Translations under genes and position numbers: made by a program
From: Gammaproteobacteria bacterium
GTDB lineage: Bacteria > Pseudomonadota > Gammaproteobacteria > Steroidobacterales > GCA-2729495
Direction: 5' to 3'
Assembly: GCA_028285245.1 (NCBI GenBank)
Contig: JANQPY010000034.1
Location: 1-51,344 of the forward strand
DNA: 51,344 bases
The notes under the pieces: generated by a model
Seen by the model: only the letters and a program-made list of their open reading frames with translations
The model's database searches: none
What the model was told of the DNA's origin: nothing
Shown: positions 35,198 through 44,171 of the stretch, piece by piece
Layout: each line of letters opens with the position of its first letter
How positions within the stretch are numbered: the stretch's first letter is position 1

Positions 35198-35288
35198 ATA
35201 TGAGGTAGGGCGCCGGGCTGCGGGTTCGCTGGTCGGACAATTTCCACGTCCGCGGTCACTCCGGCAACGCGCGGCGGCAGAGTAAGTT

Positions 35289-36449
35289 ATGGCTGAAGCA
35301 GCCTCTGCAGTCGTGGAATCCACGGCCCCCATCGCTCCAACCCCCGCGGTCGGGGGAGGTTTGCCGGGTCTGGTAGCACAGGCTTATGAGGCCGCCTGTG
35401 ACCCGGCCGGGCTGCAGCGCTTCGTTTCTGACGCAACCGCTTACTTTGGCGCCGATTCCGGAGCCTACGTGATCTGGCCCGCGCTGACCGAAGCTGACCC
35501 GGTTGCGATACGGCATAACTTCCCCGATGCGCCGCTGTCTGTGTTGGCCGACCCGGGTGATGCCCCTGCCAGTCTGCTTGGCCGGATTCGCGCTGCACAG
35601 CCCGGCGCGGTAATTCCTGATCACGGCCCGCCGCCACCTGGCTGGCCTGCCGGCGAGATACTGATCGGCGTGGTAGACAACCACTCCCCCAACCACTGTG
35701 CGCTGATTTTTCTCGCCCGCCGGGGATTCAGCGGTGCAGCATGTGAATCATTGCAACACCTTCTCGTATTCCTACGGCGCGCGACGGACGTCAACAAGCG
35801 CTTCGTCCAACTGTTTGCCAACTATCAGGTTGCGCTGCACATCATGGACAGCGTCTCGCGCGGCATCATGGTGTTTGGCCAGCAAGGCCAGTTGATCTAT
35901 GTAAACGCTGAGGCCAAGCGAATAATTCAGGGTGACAACGGCATCAATGCCGCAGAGGGCCAGCTGCTCCTGGGGTGTGACATTGCCAAATCAATGATCG
36001 ATGACTTTCTAGAGCGCGCCCGCGCCCAAGAGGACACGGAGCGCGGGCCGGTGACACAAGGCATCCGCATCGAACGTGAGGACGGGCACGGCGCTTTTCA
36101 ACTGCTCCTGTTCTCTGTCCCATGCAAGGCTTCCCGTGCGGCGCTCAATCCCGACGAAGCTCTCGCCGTAGGCATCGTTCACGATCCATCTAATGGAGTC
36201 CTGCCCGGGAGTGATTTGCTGGCCGTTTTTTTCGGTCTTACGCCGGCGGAGGCGGATCTGACCCGCGCGCTGTGCAGTGGACTGAGCGTTCAGGAGATCG
36301 CCGAGGAGCTGAGCGTCAGCGTCCACACCGCCAGAACCCATCTGCGCAACATTTTTGCCAAGGTCGGCGTGCACTCCCAGCACGCGCTGGTGCAAAGAAT
36401 AAGCCAGAGCCTGTACGACGCGTCCCAGTCCAGGTCGCCGTTAAAGTAA
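35289..36449 (+). CDS. LuxR-family transcriptional regulator with PAS-like sensor region
   Basis: 386 residues. The C-terminal LuxR/GerE helix-turn-helix is clear (about 316-378): GLTPAEADLTRALCSGLSVQ, EIAEELSVSVHTARTHLRNI, FAKVGVHSQHALVQRI. The middle has a PAS-like segment (HIMDSVSRGIMVFGQQGQLI, YVNAEAKRIIQ). The N-terminal 150 residues may be a further sensor domain but have no motif I know. No receiver domain or acyl-homoserine-lactone-binding signature is seen, so the signal is unknown. Standing alone after the MFS operon and before the K+ channel, it could control the catabolic operon upstream. Confidence 0.9.
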   Translation: MAEAASAVVESTAPIAPTPAVGGGLPGLVAQAYEAACDPAGLQRFVSDATAYFGADSGAYVIWPALTEADPVAIRHNFPDAPLSVLADPGDAPASLLGRIRAAQPGAVIPDHGPPPPGWPAGEILIGVVDNHSPNHCALIFLARRGFSGAACESLQHLLVFLRRATDVNKRFVQLFANYQVALHIMDSVSRGIMVFGQQGQLIYVNAEAKRIIQGDNGINAAEGQLLLGCDIAKSMIDDFLERARAQEDTERGPVTQGIRIEREDGHGAFQLLLFSVPCKASRAALNPDEALAVGIVHDPSNGVLPGSDLLAVFFGLTPAEADLTRALCSGLSVQEIAEELSVSVHTARTHLRNIFAKVGVHSQHALVQRISQSLYDASQSRSPLK

Positions 36450-36522
36450 GCCTCGCCAACTGCCGATACCCTAACTGTTAGCGGGCCCTGCACCGGGGCG
36501 GGCCTGCGCCCGGAAAGCAGGT

Positions 36523-37491
36523 ATGAACACGGCTATTGCGAGCTGGCGCAGCATTACATTCGGTGTCCTGGAGGACCGCGGGGAACGGTATCCGGCGAGC
36601 CGCCAGATCAGCCGTTTTATCGTTGCGCTGATCATGGCCAACGGGCTTGCCGTTGTCCTGGAATCGAACGCGCGGCTCTACGCCGACTATCGGGAATTCT
36701 TCGTTGCCTTCGAAGTATTTTCTGTCAGTGTATTCACGATCGAGTACCTCGCGCGCCTGTGGGCTGCAACCGAACATCCACGTTACAGTGGAACGGCCCC
36801 TTGGCTGGCCCGGTTCACCTATGCCTTGCGCCCCATGTCGCTGGTCGATCTACTGGCCGTGCTGCCGTTTTATCTGTCGCTGTTTATCCAGATCGATCTG
36901 CGCTACCTGCGGCTGTTCAGACTATTGCGGCTACTCAAGCTCTCACAACATTTCCATGGCCTCGACGTATTTGGCACCGTGCTGCGGCGCGAGGCGGGTG
37001 CGATTGTCGGCGCACTGATCATCATGATGATCATCACAGTGGTGTCGGCCTGCCTGATGTTTACCGTTGAGAATTCCGCTGCCGCCGGTGCGGCGCAGTT
37101 CGACAGCGTGGCTCAGGCGATCTGGTGGGCCGTCGTGACCCTGACTACGGTGGGCTATGGCGACATTACCCCCGTGACCTATGCCGGCAAGCTCCTTGGG
37201 ATGGCGATTATGGTGCTTGGTGTTGGCACGATGGCGCTGCCCGCCGGCATTATGGCTGCGCGATTCTCAGAGGAGCTGCAACGGCGGCGAGAGGAAATGG
37301 CGGGTGAGCTCCAGCACGCGCTTGCGGATGGTGTGCTGGATGCCGAGGAGCTTGAAGAGCTGCGCAAGCTGCAAGCCCGTCTGGGCATGTCCGACGAGGA
37401 CCTGGAGCGCATGATCAACCTGCAGCGCGGCACTCTGACCAGTTTTCGCTACTGCCCGCATTGCGGCGAGTCACTTTCCGCACATCGCTGA
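36523..37491 (+). CDS. Voltage-gated-type potassium channel subunit
   Basis: 322 residues with six membrane segments. S4 is a run of spaced arginines, LRYLRLFRLLRLLKLSQHF (126-144). The pore loop carries the K+ selectivity filter TVGYGD (209-214) in LTTVGYGDITPVTYAGK. After S6 (LLGMAIMVLGVGTMALPAGIMA) there is a charged, coiled-coil-like cytoplasmic part (about 249-300). The end has a single CPHCG (311-315), half of a zinc ribbon. Family: bacterial Kv-like ion transport proteins, acting as tetramers in the inner membrane. Starts 73 bases after the regulator. Confidence 0.95.
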   Translation: MNTAIASWRSITFGVLEDRGERYPASRQISRFIVALIMANGLAVVLESNARLYADYREFFVAFEVFSVSVFTIEYLARLWAATEHPRYSGTAPWLARFTYALRPMSLVDLLAVLPFYLSLFIQIDLRYLRLFRLLRLLKLSQHFHGLDVFGTVLRREAGAIVGALIIMMIITVVSACLMFTVENSAAAGAAQFDSVAQAIWWAVVTLTTVGYGDITPVTYAGKLLGMAIMVLGVGTMALPAGIMAARFSEELQRRREEMAGELQHALADGVLDAEELEELRKLQARLGMSDEDLERMINLQRGTLTSFRYCPHCGESLSAHR

Positions 37492-37559
37492 GTTGGCCCG
37501 GCGCATCCGCGCTACCGGTCGTTTCGAACTATGCTGGTGTCCTTCACGAGGAGCACCGT

Positions 37560-38315
37560 ATGCGATTCCTGCAGAGTCTACTGGCATGCATCATTCTGGC
37601 TCTAAGCACTGCCTGCGCCGATGAGGCTGAGCTAAATACAGCGGCAAACCAGCCGCCCTATGAGTTTGGCCAGGCCAGCCGCGACGGCATTGGCAAATTC
37701 TATATGGGCCGGGAAATCTCGCATGTCATGGGCCATCTGGGCGCAGGCTGGCTGGAGCGGCCGACGCGAGTGCGTGAAGAGCGCACAGACCTGCTACTTA
37801 ACAACCTGCCGCTTGCCCCCGGAGATGTCGTTGCCGACATCGGCGCAGGCACGGGTTACTTCACGTTGCCGATAGCCAAGAGGGTGCTGCCAGACGGCCG
37901 CGCGCTGGCCGTTGACATTCAGCAGGAGATGCTGTCGATCGTCGAGCGGCGCATGGCCAGCGAGGGCATCGAGAACATCGACCGGATTCTGGCGACCGAA
38001 ACGGATCCCAGGCTGCCGCCCGGTACCGTCGATCTGGTGCTGCTAGTCGATGCGTACCATGAGTTTTCCCACCCACGGGAGGTGATGCAAGGCGTTTTCA
38101 CCGGCTTAAAGCCCGGCGGCAAAGTCGTGCTCATCGAGTACCGCGCCGAGGACCCACGCGTGCCGATTAAGCGGCTGCACAAGATGTCGGAGCAGCAAGC
38201 CATCGCCGAACTCGAAGCGATAGGTTTTCTCTGGGAGCGCACAGAAGACTTTCTGCCCCAGCAGCACTTCATGGTGTTCGCGAAACCTGCCGACGCTGCC
38301 TCGCAAGGGTCCTGA
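37560..38315 (+). CDS. Exported lipoprotein-type class I methyltransferase
   Basis: 251 residues from the ATG at 37560; an earlier in-frame start lies inside the channel gene. The N-terminus is a lipoprotein signal (RFLQSLLACIILALSTAC, lipobox LSTAC). The body is a SAM-type methyltransferase: GDVVADIGAGTGYFTLPIAK (motif I), ALAVDIQQEMLSIVERRM, VDLVLLVDAYHEFSHPREVM and LKPGGKVVLIEYRAEDPRVP. Similar exported methyltransferase-fold proteins exist in proteobacteria, but SAM is not expected outside the cytoplasm, so the activity is an open question. Confidence 0.87.
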   Translation: MRFLQSLLACIILALSTACADEAELNTAANQPPYEFGQASRDGIGKFYMGREISHVMGHLGAGWLERPTRVREERTDLLLNNLPLAPGDVVADIGAGTGYFTLPIAKRVLPDGRALAVDIQQEMLSIVERRMASEGIENIDRILATETDPRLPPGTVDLVLLVDAYHEFSHPREVMQGVFTGLKPGGKVVLIEYRAEDPRVPIKRLHKMSEQQAIAELEAIGFLWERTEDFLPQQHFMVFAKPADAASQGS

Positions 38316-38475
38316 CGACCGCAGCTCACGCTCAAGCCGACCGGCAGCGTTCACGCGTCGCCGGCTCAGCGAAACTTCGCATACACGCGCCTTTCGCGCG
38401 TGGTCACCGCTGGTTCGTCGGGTGAAGCTATGACTCTCGTATCGCCGACTGTCACCACCGAACACGGAGTTTCCC

Positions 38476-39213
38476 ATGCCCAACTTCTCACGCAATGGCC
38501 TGGCCTGCGGCCTCGCTCTCCTGGTTTGCAGCCCGCTTTCTGCAGCCAATCTGCTGGTGTCAGACTTGTCGCCCGGAGACCTCCTGGTCACCGAGTATCT
38601 GGCGGACCCGGCTGACGTCTCTGACGCGGCAAATGAGTACTTCGAGATCTTCAATCCCGGCCGCGATGCTATCAATCTGGAAGGACTGACCATTCGTGAC
38701 GAGGGCAGCAATCAGTTCGAGGTTACAGGGCTCGTCATCGATGCCGGCGCATTCCTGGTGTTCAGTAACGGTGACGGCAGCGGGCTCGGCATAGACGTTG
38801 ACTTCCAGTACGGCAGTTCGATGGCGCTGACGAACTCCGCGGATGAGATCGTACTGACAAACACCAGCGGACCGCCGATCTTCTCGCTCCAATACACCGA
38901 CGGCAATGCCTTTGGCAGCGGCGTTGCCCACGAGCTGAAGCTCGCCCGGTCGGGCATCGTCGGCGCGACAGGACCCGCCGGTGGTTTAGATTATCAGGCC
39001 GCCACGCTGGCCCTGGGCGCGTTCAACTTCGGCTCACCCGGCCTTGCCGGCGCCACCATGACCGCCAGCCCGATCCCGCTGCCTTCGGGTTTACTTCTGC
39101 TGGCCAGTGCCTTTGCTTCGCTGACAGGCGGGCGCTGGCTCCTTCTCTATCGCGCTATGGCCGCGGGAGGCACTCGCACCAACAACGATCTCTGCGCGGC
39201 GACATCTCCCTAG
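38476..39213 (+). CDS. Secreted lamin-tail-domain protein with PEP-CTERM-like tail
   Basis: 245 residues. Signal peptide PNFSRNGLACGLALLVCSPLSAA; then a lamin-tail-like (LTD) domain: VTEYLADPADVSDAANEYFE, IFNPGRDAINLEGLTIRDEG, FEVTGLVIDAGAFLVFSNGD, SADEIVLTNTSG. Near the C-terminus SPIPLPSGLLLLASAFASLT followed by basic GGRWLLLYR resembles the PEP-CTERM sorting tail, which normally needs an exosortase; none is in the window. The last 17 residues after YR are unusual for such tails. The 3' end overlaps the convergent glycosyltransferase by four bases. Probably surface- or matrix-associated. Confidence 0.8.
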   Translation: MPNFSRNGLACGLALLVCSPLSAANLLVSDLSPGDLLVTEYLADPADVSDAANEYFEIFNPGRDAINLEGLTIRDEGSNQFEVTGLVIDAGAFLVFSNGDGSGLGIDVDFQYGSSMALTNSADEIVLTNTSGPPIFSLQYTDGNAFGSGVAHELKLARSGIVGATGPAGGLDYQAATLALGAFNFGSPGLAGATMTASPIPLPSGLLLLASAFASLTGGRWLLLYRAMAAGGTRTNNDLCAATSP

Positions 39214-40778
39214 AAGAAATCGTAGCGACGCAGCCGCTCGCGAATGTCCGTGGACGACAGCAATGGCTGCTCAACGAAAAAAATCTGCAGGCCCCGCTCG
39301 CGATCCATGCAGCGCGCGCAATCGAACTGTCCGCGAAGCTCGACCCGGCCAAACAGCGGCCGCAGCTCTTCACTGGAGAAACCGACGAACAGACCACGCT
39401 CGTAGTGAAGCCCTTCAGCCCACAGGTGATACGACATGTGCCGGCTATAGGCGGGTGGCAGCCCTGCGTCTCCCAACAGATTTAGCGCCCCTGCTTGCCC
39501 GTAGAAAGACGCCACGAGCACCGCATCCTGACGCTCTGCCTCGGTCAGGGCTCGCCACTGCCGGCTAACCAGCAACGCGAGTTCAGGCCAACCATGCATC
39601 TCGGCAAAATGCGGAAAGTAGCGCTCGAGCATCGCTGGAACCGGCTGCCTGGAACCCACTTCGCTGTCGCGCAAGAAGTTGGCGACAACCTGCAGCTGAG
39701 GGCCGGGTAGCAGTGGCGCCGCCATTGGCACGGATAGACAGCCGGAAACGCCCACCGCAACCAGCGCGCCACGTGCGAACGCACTCCGTGAGTCAGCGGT
39801 AACCCTTTCCCAAAACAGTGCACCGGCTGCTGTGAAAATGGCGAAGACGGGTACGGCAAAATAGAACTTTACGCCCGCCAACACGAACAAAGCGAGGCTC
39901 GTCCATCCGGCGATGCCTAAGAAACGCAGGTGACGGTTCGCCGACCACAGGCAGGCAACCGAGCCGATACCCCAGAACACTGCGTAAGCAGGGTTCATGG
40001 TCAGCAACATACCCAGCAGCGGATACTGAAGGACCAGCGCAGCCGGTTCATTACCGCGGTAGGCGCTAATGAATTCCAGCAGTGGCCATGCGTTTGCCAT
40101 TTGCCAGTAGAGGTAAGGAGATGCGATCACTGCGATCAGCGCAACGGCCCACCAAACGGCCGGCCTGACCAACAGATCCCGGTAGAGCAACAGACTTGCC
40201 AACAGCAGGCCAATACATAGAGCGCCTATCGACAGCTTCGTCAGGAGGCCCAACCCGAGCACGACCGCCAACAAGTAGAGATCGCGAACTTTCTCCAAAC
40301 GGAGGTATCTCACCGCAAGCCAGCAGGAACCCAGCCACCAGAGCTGGTCGAGCACGTTCATCGTGAGCATCGACTGCACTGAGAGGTAGCCTGGTGCCAG
40401 AAGGAGCACCAGCGCGGCGAGCCAGCCGCTGAAGCGGCCGCCCCCAAGCTGACGGCAGAGATCCACGCCCAGCAGCGTTGCGCAGCATCCAATGATTCCA
40501 GCCACAGCGCGCAGCGCGACGATGCCATCAAGACCCAATAGCGACAGCAGCGCCATTAGCCAGGCAATGACGGGCGGAAAATCTACGTATCCGGCCGCCA
40601 GATGCCGGCCCGCGTCAAGAAAGTACAGCTCATCTGACAGATAGCCGTAGCCGGAGCCGGCAAGAATCACCAGGCCCAGCTTCGTCAGGACCACCAGGCC
40701 GTAGACGGCCCGCCAGTGCGCCGCCGACTCGATCGAGTGTTTCTCCACGGGGTACTTTGGCGCGGCCGGTGTTGCCAC
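39210..40778 (-). CDS. GT39/ArnT-type polytopic glycosyltransferase
   Basis: 522 residues from the GTG at 40778, which overlaps the stop of the upstream GT2 gene (TAGTG). The N-terminal loop YGYLSDELYFLDAGRHLAAG, with adjacent acidic residues, and DFPPVIAWLM are typical of GT39/ArnT/PMT-like enzymes that take sugars from polyprenyl phosphates. About ten hydrophobic segments follow, then a soluble C-terminal part (about 380-522) with SRQWRALTEAERQDAVLVAS and ELRGQFDCARCMDRERGLQI. With the upstream GT2-GtrA protein it forms a two-step unit: polyprenyl-phosphate sugar made inside, then transferred in the periplasm. Acceptor unknown. Confidence 0.9.
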   Translation of the reverse strand: MATPAAPKYPVEKHSIESAAHWRAVYGLVVLTKLGLVILAGSGYGYLSDELYFLDAGRHLAAGYVDFPPVIAWLMALLSLLGLDGIVALRAVAGIIGCCATLLGVDLCRQLGGGRFSGWLAALVLLLAPGYLSVQSMLTMNVLDQLWWLGSCWLAVRYLRLEKVRDLYLLAVVLGLGLLTKLSIGALCIGLLLASLLLYRDLLVRPAVWWAVALIAVIASPYLYWQMANAWPLLEFISAYRGNEPAALVLQYPLLGMLLTMNPAYAVFWGIGSVACLWSANRHLRFLGIAGWTSLALFVLAGVKFYFAVPVFAIFTAAGALFWERVTADSRSAFARGALVAVGVSGCLSVPMAAPLLPGPQLQVVANFLRDSEVGSRQPVPAMLERYFPHFAEMHGWPELALLVSRQWRALTEAERQDAVLVASFYGQAGALNLLGDAGLPPAYSRHMSYHLWAEGLHYERGLFVGFSSEELRPLFGRVELRGQFDCARCMDRERGLQIFFVEQPLLSSTDIRERLRRYDFF

Positions 40779-41875
40779 TAGGGCGCAGCGCGCCAGGTGT
40801 AAACCAGCGTGATCACATAGTTCCAAACGGCGCCGACCAGGATTCCGGCAAGCCCGGCCAGCACCCAGGCCGTATCCTGCGAAAACAGGTACTGTGCGAC
40901 GCCGACATTGGCCACCGCACCAACGCTGCACGCCAGACTGAAGGTAAGCCAGCCACGCAGCCAGCCAAGCAGGCCGCGCAACCGCAGATCGCGGTATGTC
41001 ACTACATTATTAATTGAAAAGTTGAAGGTCATCGCAACCAGGGTGGCTGCAGTCTGGCCGGCCACAAAACTTGTGCCAACCCACTTCAATGACATTGCCA
41101 GCACAGCCATGTGCACCAGCACCCCCAGTGACCCTACAGCCATAAAGGCGACGAAGCGGGCCGGCAACCATCGGCCGACAAGCTTATCCAGCAGCAGCAT
41201 CCCGTAGTCCCAGAGCACCTGGGAATCCAGCTTGCTTTCCCCCGCGCCGCGCCCCCTGAACTGGTAAGGCAATTCAACGAACTGCAGGGGCCGATCAGAA
41301 GAGGCGAAAATATCGAGCAAAATCTTGAAGCCGATCCCGGACAGGCTTCGAAACGTTTCCTCAAAGAGGTCTCGAGTCAGCATGAAAAACCCGCTCATCG
41401 GATCGTTGAGCGTCTCTGGTACAAATGGGCGGCTAAGCCTTGTTGCGAGTTGGCTCATCTCCGCACGGGAGCCCACGAGTCCAGCACTACTGCCTCCGGC
41501 TACGTAACGGCTGCCCACCACGATGTCAGCCTCACCGGACTTGAGCGTGCTCAACATAGAGGGCAGCAAGGACTCGTCATGCTGGAGATCACCGTCCATC
41601 ACTGCCAGATAAGGAGCCGCCGTGGCTAACATCCCCTCGATGCAGGCGGAGGACAAGCCCCGGCGGCCAACACGCTGCACGCAACGGACGCGAGGATTTT
41701 CCATGGCCAGTGCCCTGACCTGCCTGGCGGTCCCGTCGGGGGAGTCATCGTCAACCACGATTAGCTCCCACTTGATGTCCCGCAGACAGCTTTCCAGAGC
41801 AGCGACTAAAGGAGCAATGTTATCGGCTTCATTAAACGTCGGCACGATAACTGCCAGCTCGGCGCCTGCTTGCAT
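40778..41875 (-). CDS. GT2 polyprenyl-phosphate sugar synthase fused to a GtrA-like membrane domain
   Basis: 365 residues. The N-terminal 235 residues are a GT-A glycosyltransferase of the dolichol-phosphate-mannose synthase type: AVIVPTFNEADNIAPLVAAL, IVVDDDSPDGTA, VMDGDLQHDESLLP (DxD), GSRYVAGGSS and SGFFMLTRDLFEE. The C-terminal 125 residues hold four membrane spans of the GtrA type (RFVAFMAVGSLGVLVHMAVL, FNFSINNVVTYRDLRLRG, AVWNYVITLVYTW). The enzyme probably loads a sugar on undecaprenyl phosphate for the adjacent GT39 enzyme. Divergent from the carotenoid block. Confidence 0.92.
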   Translation of the reverse strand: MQAGAELAVIVPTFNEADNIAPLVAALESCLRDIKWELIVVDDDSPDGTARQVRALAMENPRVRCVQRVGRRGLSSACIEGMLATAAPYLAVMDGDLQHDESLLPSMLSTLKSGEADIVVGSRYVAGGSSAGLVGSRAEMSQLATRLSRPFVPETLNDPMSGFFMLTRDLFEETFRSLSGIGFKILLDIFASSDRPLQFVELPYQFRGRGAGESKLDSQVLWDYGMLLLDKLVGRWLPARFVAFMAVGSLGVLVHMAVLAMSLKWVGTSFVAGQTAATLVAMTFNFSINNVVTYRDLRLRGLLGWLRGWLTFSLACSVGAVANVGVAQYLFSQDTAWVLAGLAGILVGAVWNYVITLVYTWRAAP

Positions 41876-41979
41876 AGGATTCCCTTGGGTTCGGCAGCCG
41901 AAACTTCGAACTGCAGCGCTTCCAATAAATTCCCTATGATGACACCATTTGCCGCCAGCTGGCCCCCAAGCTGCAGATC

Positions 41980-42759
41980 ATGGACCTGACCACCTACCTG
42001 GCTACCACACTGGCATTGTTCGCAATCATCACATTGCGGTACTTCGCCATTGCGGGCTTTTTCTACTGGGCACTGTGGAAGAAGCCAGGCAATCTGCTCC
42101 GGGCGCGCAAGCTGACCAGCATTACGCCGCCTCGGCGACTGATACTCAGTGAGATCCGGTGGTCAGTCATCGCGTCGGCCATCTACGCCGTGCCAGGTGC
42201 GATCGTTCTGGAAGCCTGGAAAAACGGCGGCACAGCCATCTATACCAACATCAACGAGTATGGCTGGCTGTGGTACTTCGCAAGCGTGCCGGTCTACCTG
42301 TTCTTGCAGGACACCTACTTCTACTGGACACACCGCGCCATGCACCACCCGCGTCTGTTTGGGTTAATCCACAAAGTGCATCACGAGTCGCGGCAGCCGA
42401 CACCCTGGGCCGGGTTCTCGTTTCATCCAACTGAGTCCGTGCTGGAGGCACTCATTCTGCCAGCGCTCGCCTTCGTGATACCCATCCACGTCAGCGCCGC
42501 ATTGTTTACGCTCGTGCTCATGACGGTGGTGAGCGTGACCAACCACTCTGGTTTCGAGCTACTGCCGGATCGGCTGCTGCGGGGCTTTATTGGAAAAAAC
42601 TGGATCTCTGCCGCTCACCACAACCTTCACCATCAAACATATTCGTGCAATTACGGCTTATACTTTCGGTTCTGGGATCGAGTGATGGGTACGGATCGGC
42701 TGGAAAGCGCGTACGACTTCCTCGGCGACGCGCCCGTTACAACGCATCAGACACAGTGA
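41980..42759 (+). CDS. Sterol desaturase / fatty acid hydroxylase superfamily membrane di-iron protein
   Basis: 259 residues with several hydrophobic spans and the three histidine boxes that bind the di-iron site: HRAMHH, HKVHHES and HHNLHH. They lie within FYWTHRAMHHPRLFGLIHKV and ISAAHHNLHHQTYSCNYGLY. The C-terminal FRFWDRVMGT is also typical. It lies 7 bases upstream of crtZ in the same direction. crtZ itself belongs to the same superfamily, so this enzyme may hydroxylate or desaturate a carotenoid. A lipid or hopanoid-like substrate is the alternative. Confidence 0.9.
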   Translation: MDLTTYLATTLALFAIITLRYFAIAGFFYWALWKKPGNLLRARKLTSITPPRRLILSEIRWSVIASAIYAVPGAIVLEAWKNGGTAIYTNINEYGWLWYFASVPVYLFLQDTYFYWTHRAMHHPRLFGLIHKVHHESRQPTPWAGFSFHPTESVLEALILPALAFVIPIHVSAALFTLVLMTVVSVTNHSGFELLPDRLLRGFIGKNWISAAHHNLHHQTYSCNYGLYFRFWDRVMGTDRLESAYDFLGDAPVTTHQTQ

Positions 42760-42766
42760 CAAGACG

Positions 42767-43249
42767 ATGCTTGAGCTAACCATTTTCCTCGCTGCGTTTG
42801 CTGGCATGGAAGCAGTTGCGTACTTCACGCATAAATATGTGATGCACGGTTTTCTGTGGTCGCTGCATGAATCACATCATCGCCCCAGGGAGGGTCTGTT
42901 CGAGAAGAACGACCTGTTCGCGTTTTACTTCGCGCTGCCGTCGATTCTATTCATCTGGCTGGGCGTAAATGTCAATTCGCTGTTGCTGCCGGTCGGCTTG
43001 GGCATGACCGCCTACGGCCTCTGCTACTTCGCATTTCACGACGGCATAGTACACAGGCGGATAAGCTGGCTGCGGTATCGCGGCAAAAATCCGTACATGA
43101 AGCGAATCATCCAGGCGCACTACGTGCATCACGCAACGACTACCAAGGAAGGCGCCGTCTCGTTTGGATTTCTCTACACCAGGCCTGTAGCTGAACTTGA
43201 CGCCGAGCGGCGGCGCCTCGAGGCCGGGGTCAGCACAAGTCAGGCTTGA
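42767..43249 (+). CDS. crtZ: Beta-carotene 3-hydroxylase
   Basis: 160 residues, the usual CrtZ length. Histidine motifs in order: FTHKYVMHG, LHESHHRPREG, YFAFHDGIVHRR and AHYVHHATTTKEGAVSFGFL, the last a strong CrtZ signature. CrtZ hydroxylates both beta rings of beta-carotene to zeaxanthin at the membrane using O2. Its 3' end overlaps the convergent crtB end by 20 bases. It completes a zeaxanthin pathway with crtY, crtI and crtB; no crtE or crtX is in the window. Confidence 0.95.
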   Translation: MLELTIFLAAFAGMEAVAYFTHKYVMHGFLWSLHESHHRPREGLFEKNDLFAFYFALPSILFIWLGVNVNSLLLPVGLGMTAYGLCYFAFHDGIVHRRISWLRYRGKNPYMKRIIQAHYVHHATTTKEGAVSFGFLYTRPVAELDAERRRLEAGVSTSQA

Positions 43250-44171
43250 TCCAAAGATCCGGCGCCCGCGGCGGCGCTTCGCGACGCCGGTCAAGGCTCA
43301 CGGCTCCCAGCGCACGCATTCCTCCACGTGCAGCCCAAAGCAGCTTGCGACCGCCGGACACATAGGCCCGTTCATCCCACGCCGCCGCGCCGCGCTCGCG
43401 TACGACCGAACCGATATCGCCGTATACCCCGCTGGCAGTGCTGACGGCCCAGCCCGCGCGGAAGCCCAGTGCGCGCACGCCCTCACCTGCAGACGCGTAG
43501 TACCGGTCGGCCACGCTGAGCAGTCGCTCGACCACGGCAAACACTGCAGACCGATGCACCGGATCAGCAAGCCGGTCTGACTCTACGCCGGCATCTGCCA
43601 GCCAGTGGCCGGGCAGATATACGCGCCCGTTCCGAGCATCGTCCATGACGTCACGGGAAATGTTGGTCAACTGAAACGCAATCCCCAAGTCTGCGGCGCG
43701 TCCTAGCACTTGCGGTTCTCTCACACCCATCACGTAGGCCATCATCACGCCAACGACGCCAGCCACGTGGTAGCAGTACAGCAAAGTGTCCTCAAGCGTG
43801 CTGTAGCTGCGGCCCTCTACATCCATGGCAAAGCCGTCAATTAACTCCAGCGGGTACTTGTTCGGGATCTGATAGCGCTGCGCAACTCGCTGCAGCCCCA
43901 TGAAAGCCGGATGCTCAACGTTCTCGCCGGCGAGCGCTGCGCTGGTTAGTCTGCGCAAGTCGGCCAACCTGTCACGTGCCTCTGCAGTGGAAATTTGCTC
44001 GTTGCCAAAGCCCATTTCCTGACCGTCGATCAGGTCATCACAGTATCGGCACCAGGCGTACAGCATGTAGACGTTATTGCGTGTATCGGCGTCGAACAGC
44101 TGAGCGGCCGCGGCAAAGCTCTTGGAGCCCTTGCGGATAGCGGTGCGGCTCTTGTCAATGACCCCGTCCAC
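43230..44171 (-). CDS. crtB: Phytoene synthase
   Basis: 313 residues from the GTG at 44171, chosen because CrtB proteins begin about ten residues before the conserved KGSKSFAAAAQLF; a GTG at 44234 would add 21 residues. Squalene/phytoene synthase motifs: MLYAWCRYCDDLIDGQE (first Asp-rich site), a GFAMDVEGRSYSTLEDTLLY helix, and AFQLTNISRDVMDDARNGRV (second Asp-rich site). It joins two geranylgeranyl diphosphates to phytoene. Lies downstream of crtI in the crtY-crtI-crtB operon. Confidence 0.95.
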   Translation of the reverse strand: MDGVIDKSRTAIRKGSKSFAAAAQLFDADTRNNVYMLYAWCRYCDDLIDGQEMGFGNEQISTAEARDRLADLRRLTSAALAGENVEHPAFMGLQRVAQRYQIPNKYPLELIDGFAMDVEGRSYSTLEDTLLYCYHVAGVVGVMMAYVMGVREPQVLGRAADLGIAFQLTNISRDVMDDARNGRVYLPGHWLADAGVESDRLADPVHRSAVFAVVERLLSVADRYYASAGEGVRALGFRAGWAVSTASGVYGDIGSVVRERGAAAWDERAYVSGGRKLLWAARGGMRALGAVSLDRRREAPPRAPDLWIKPDLC

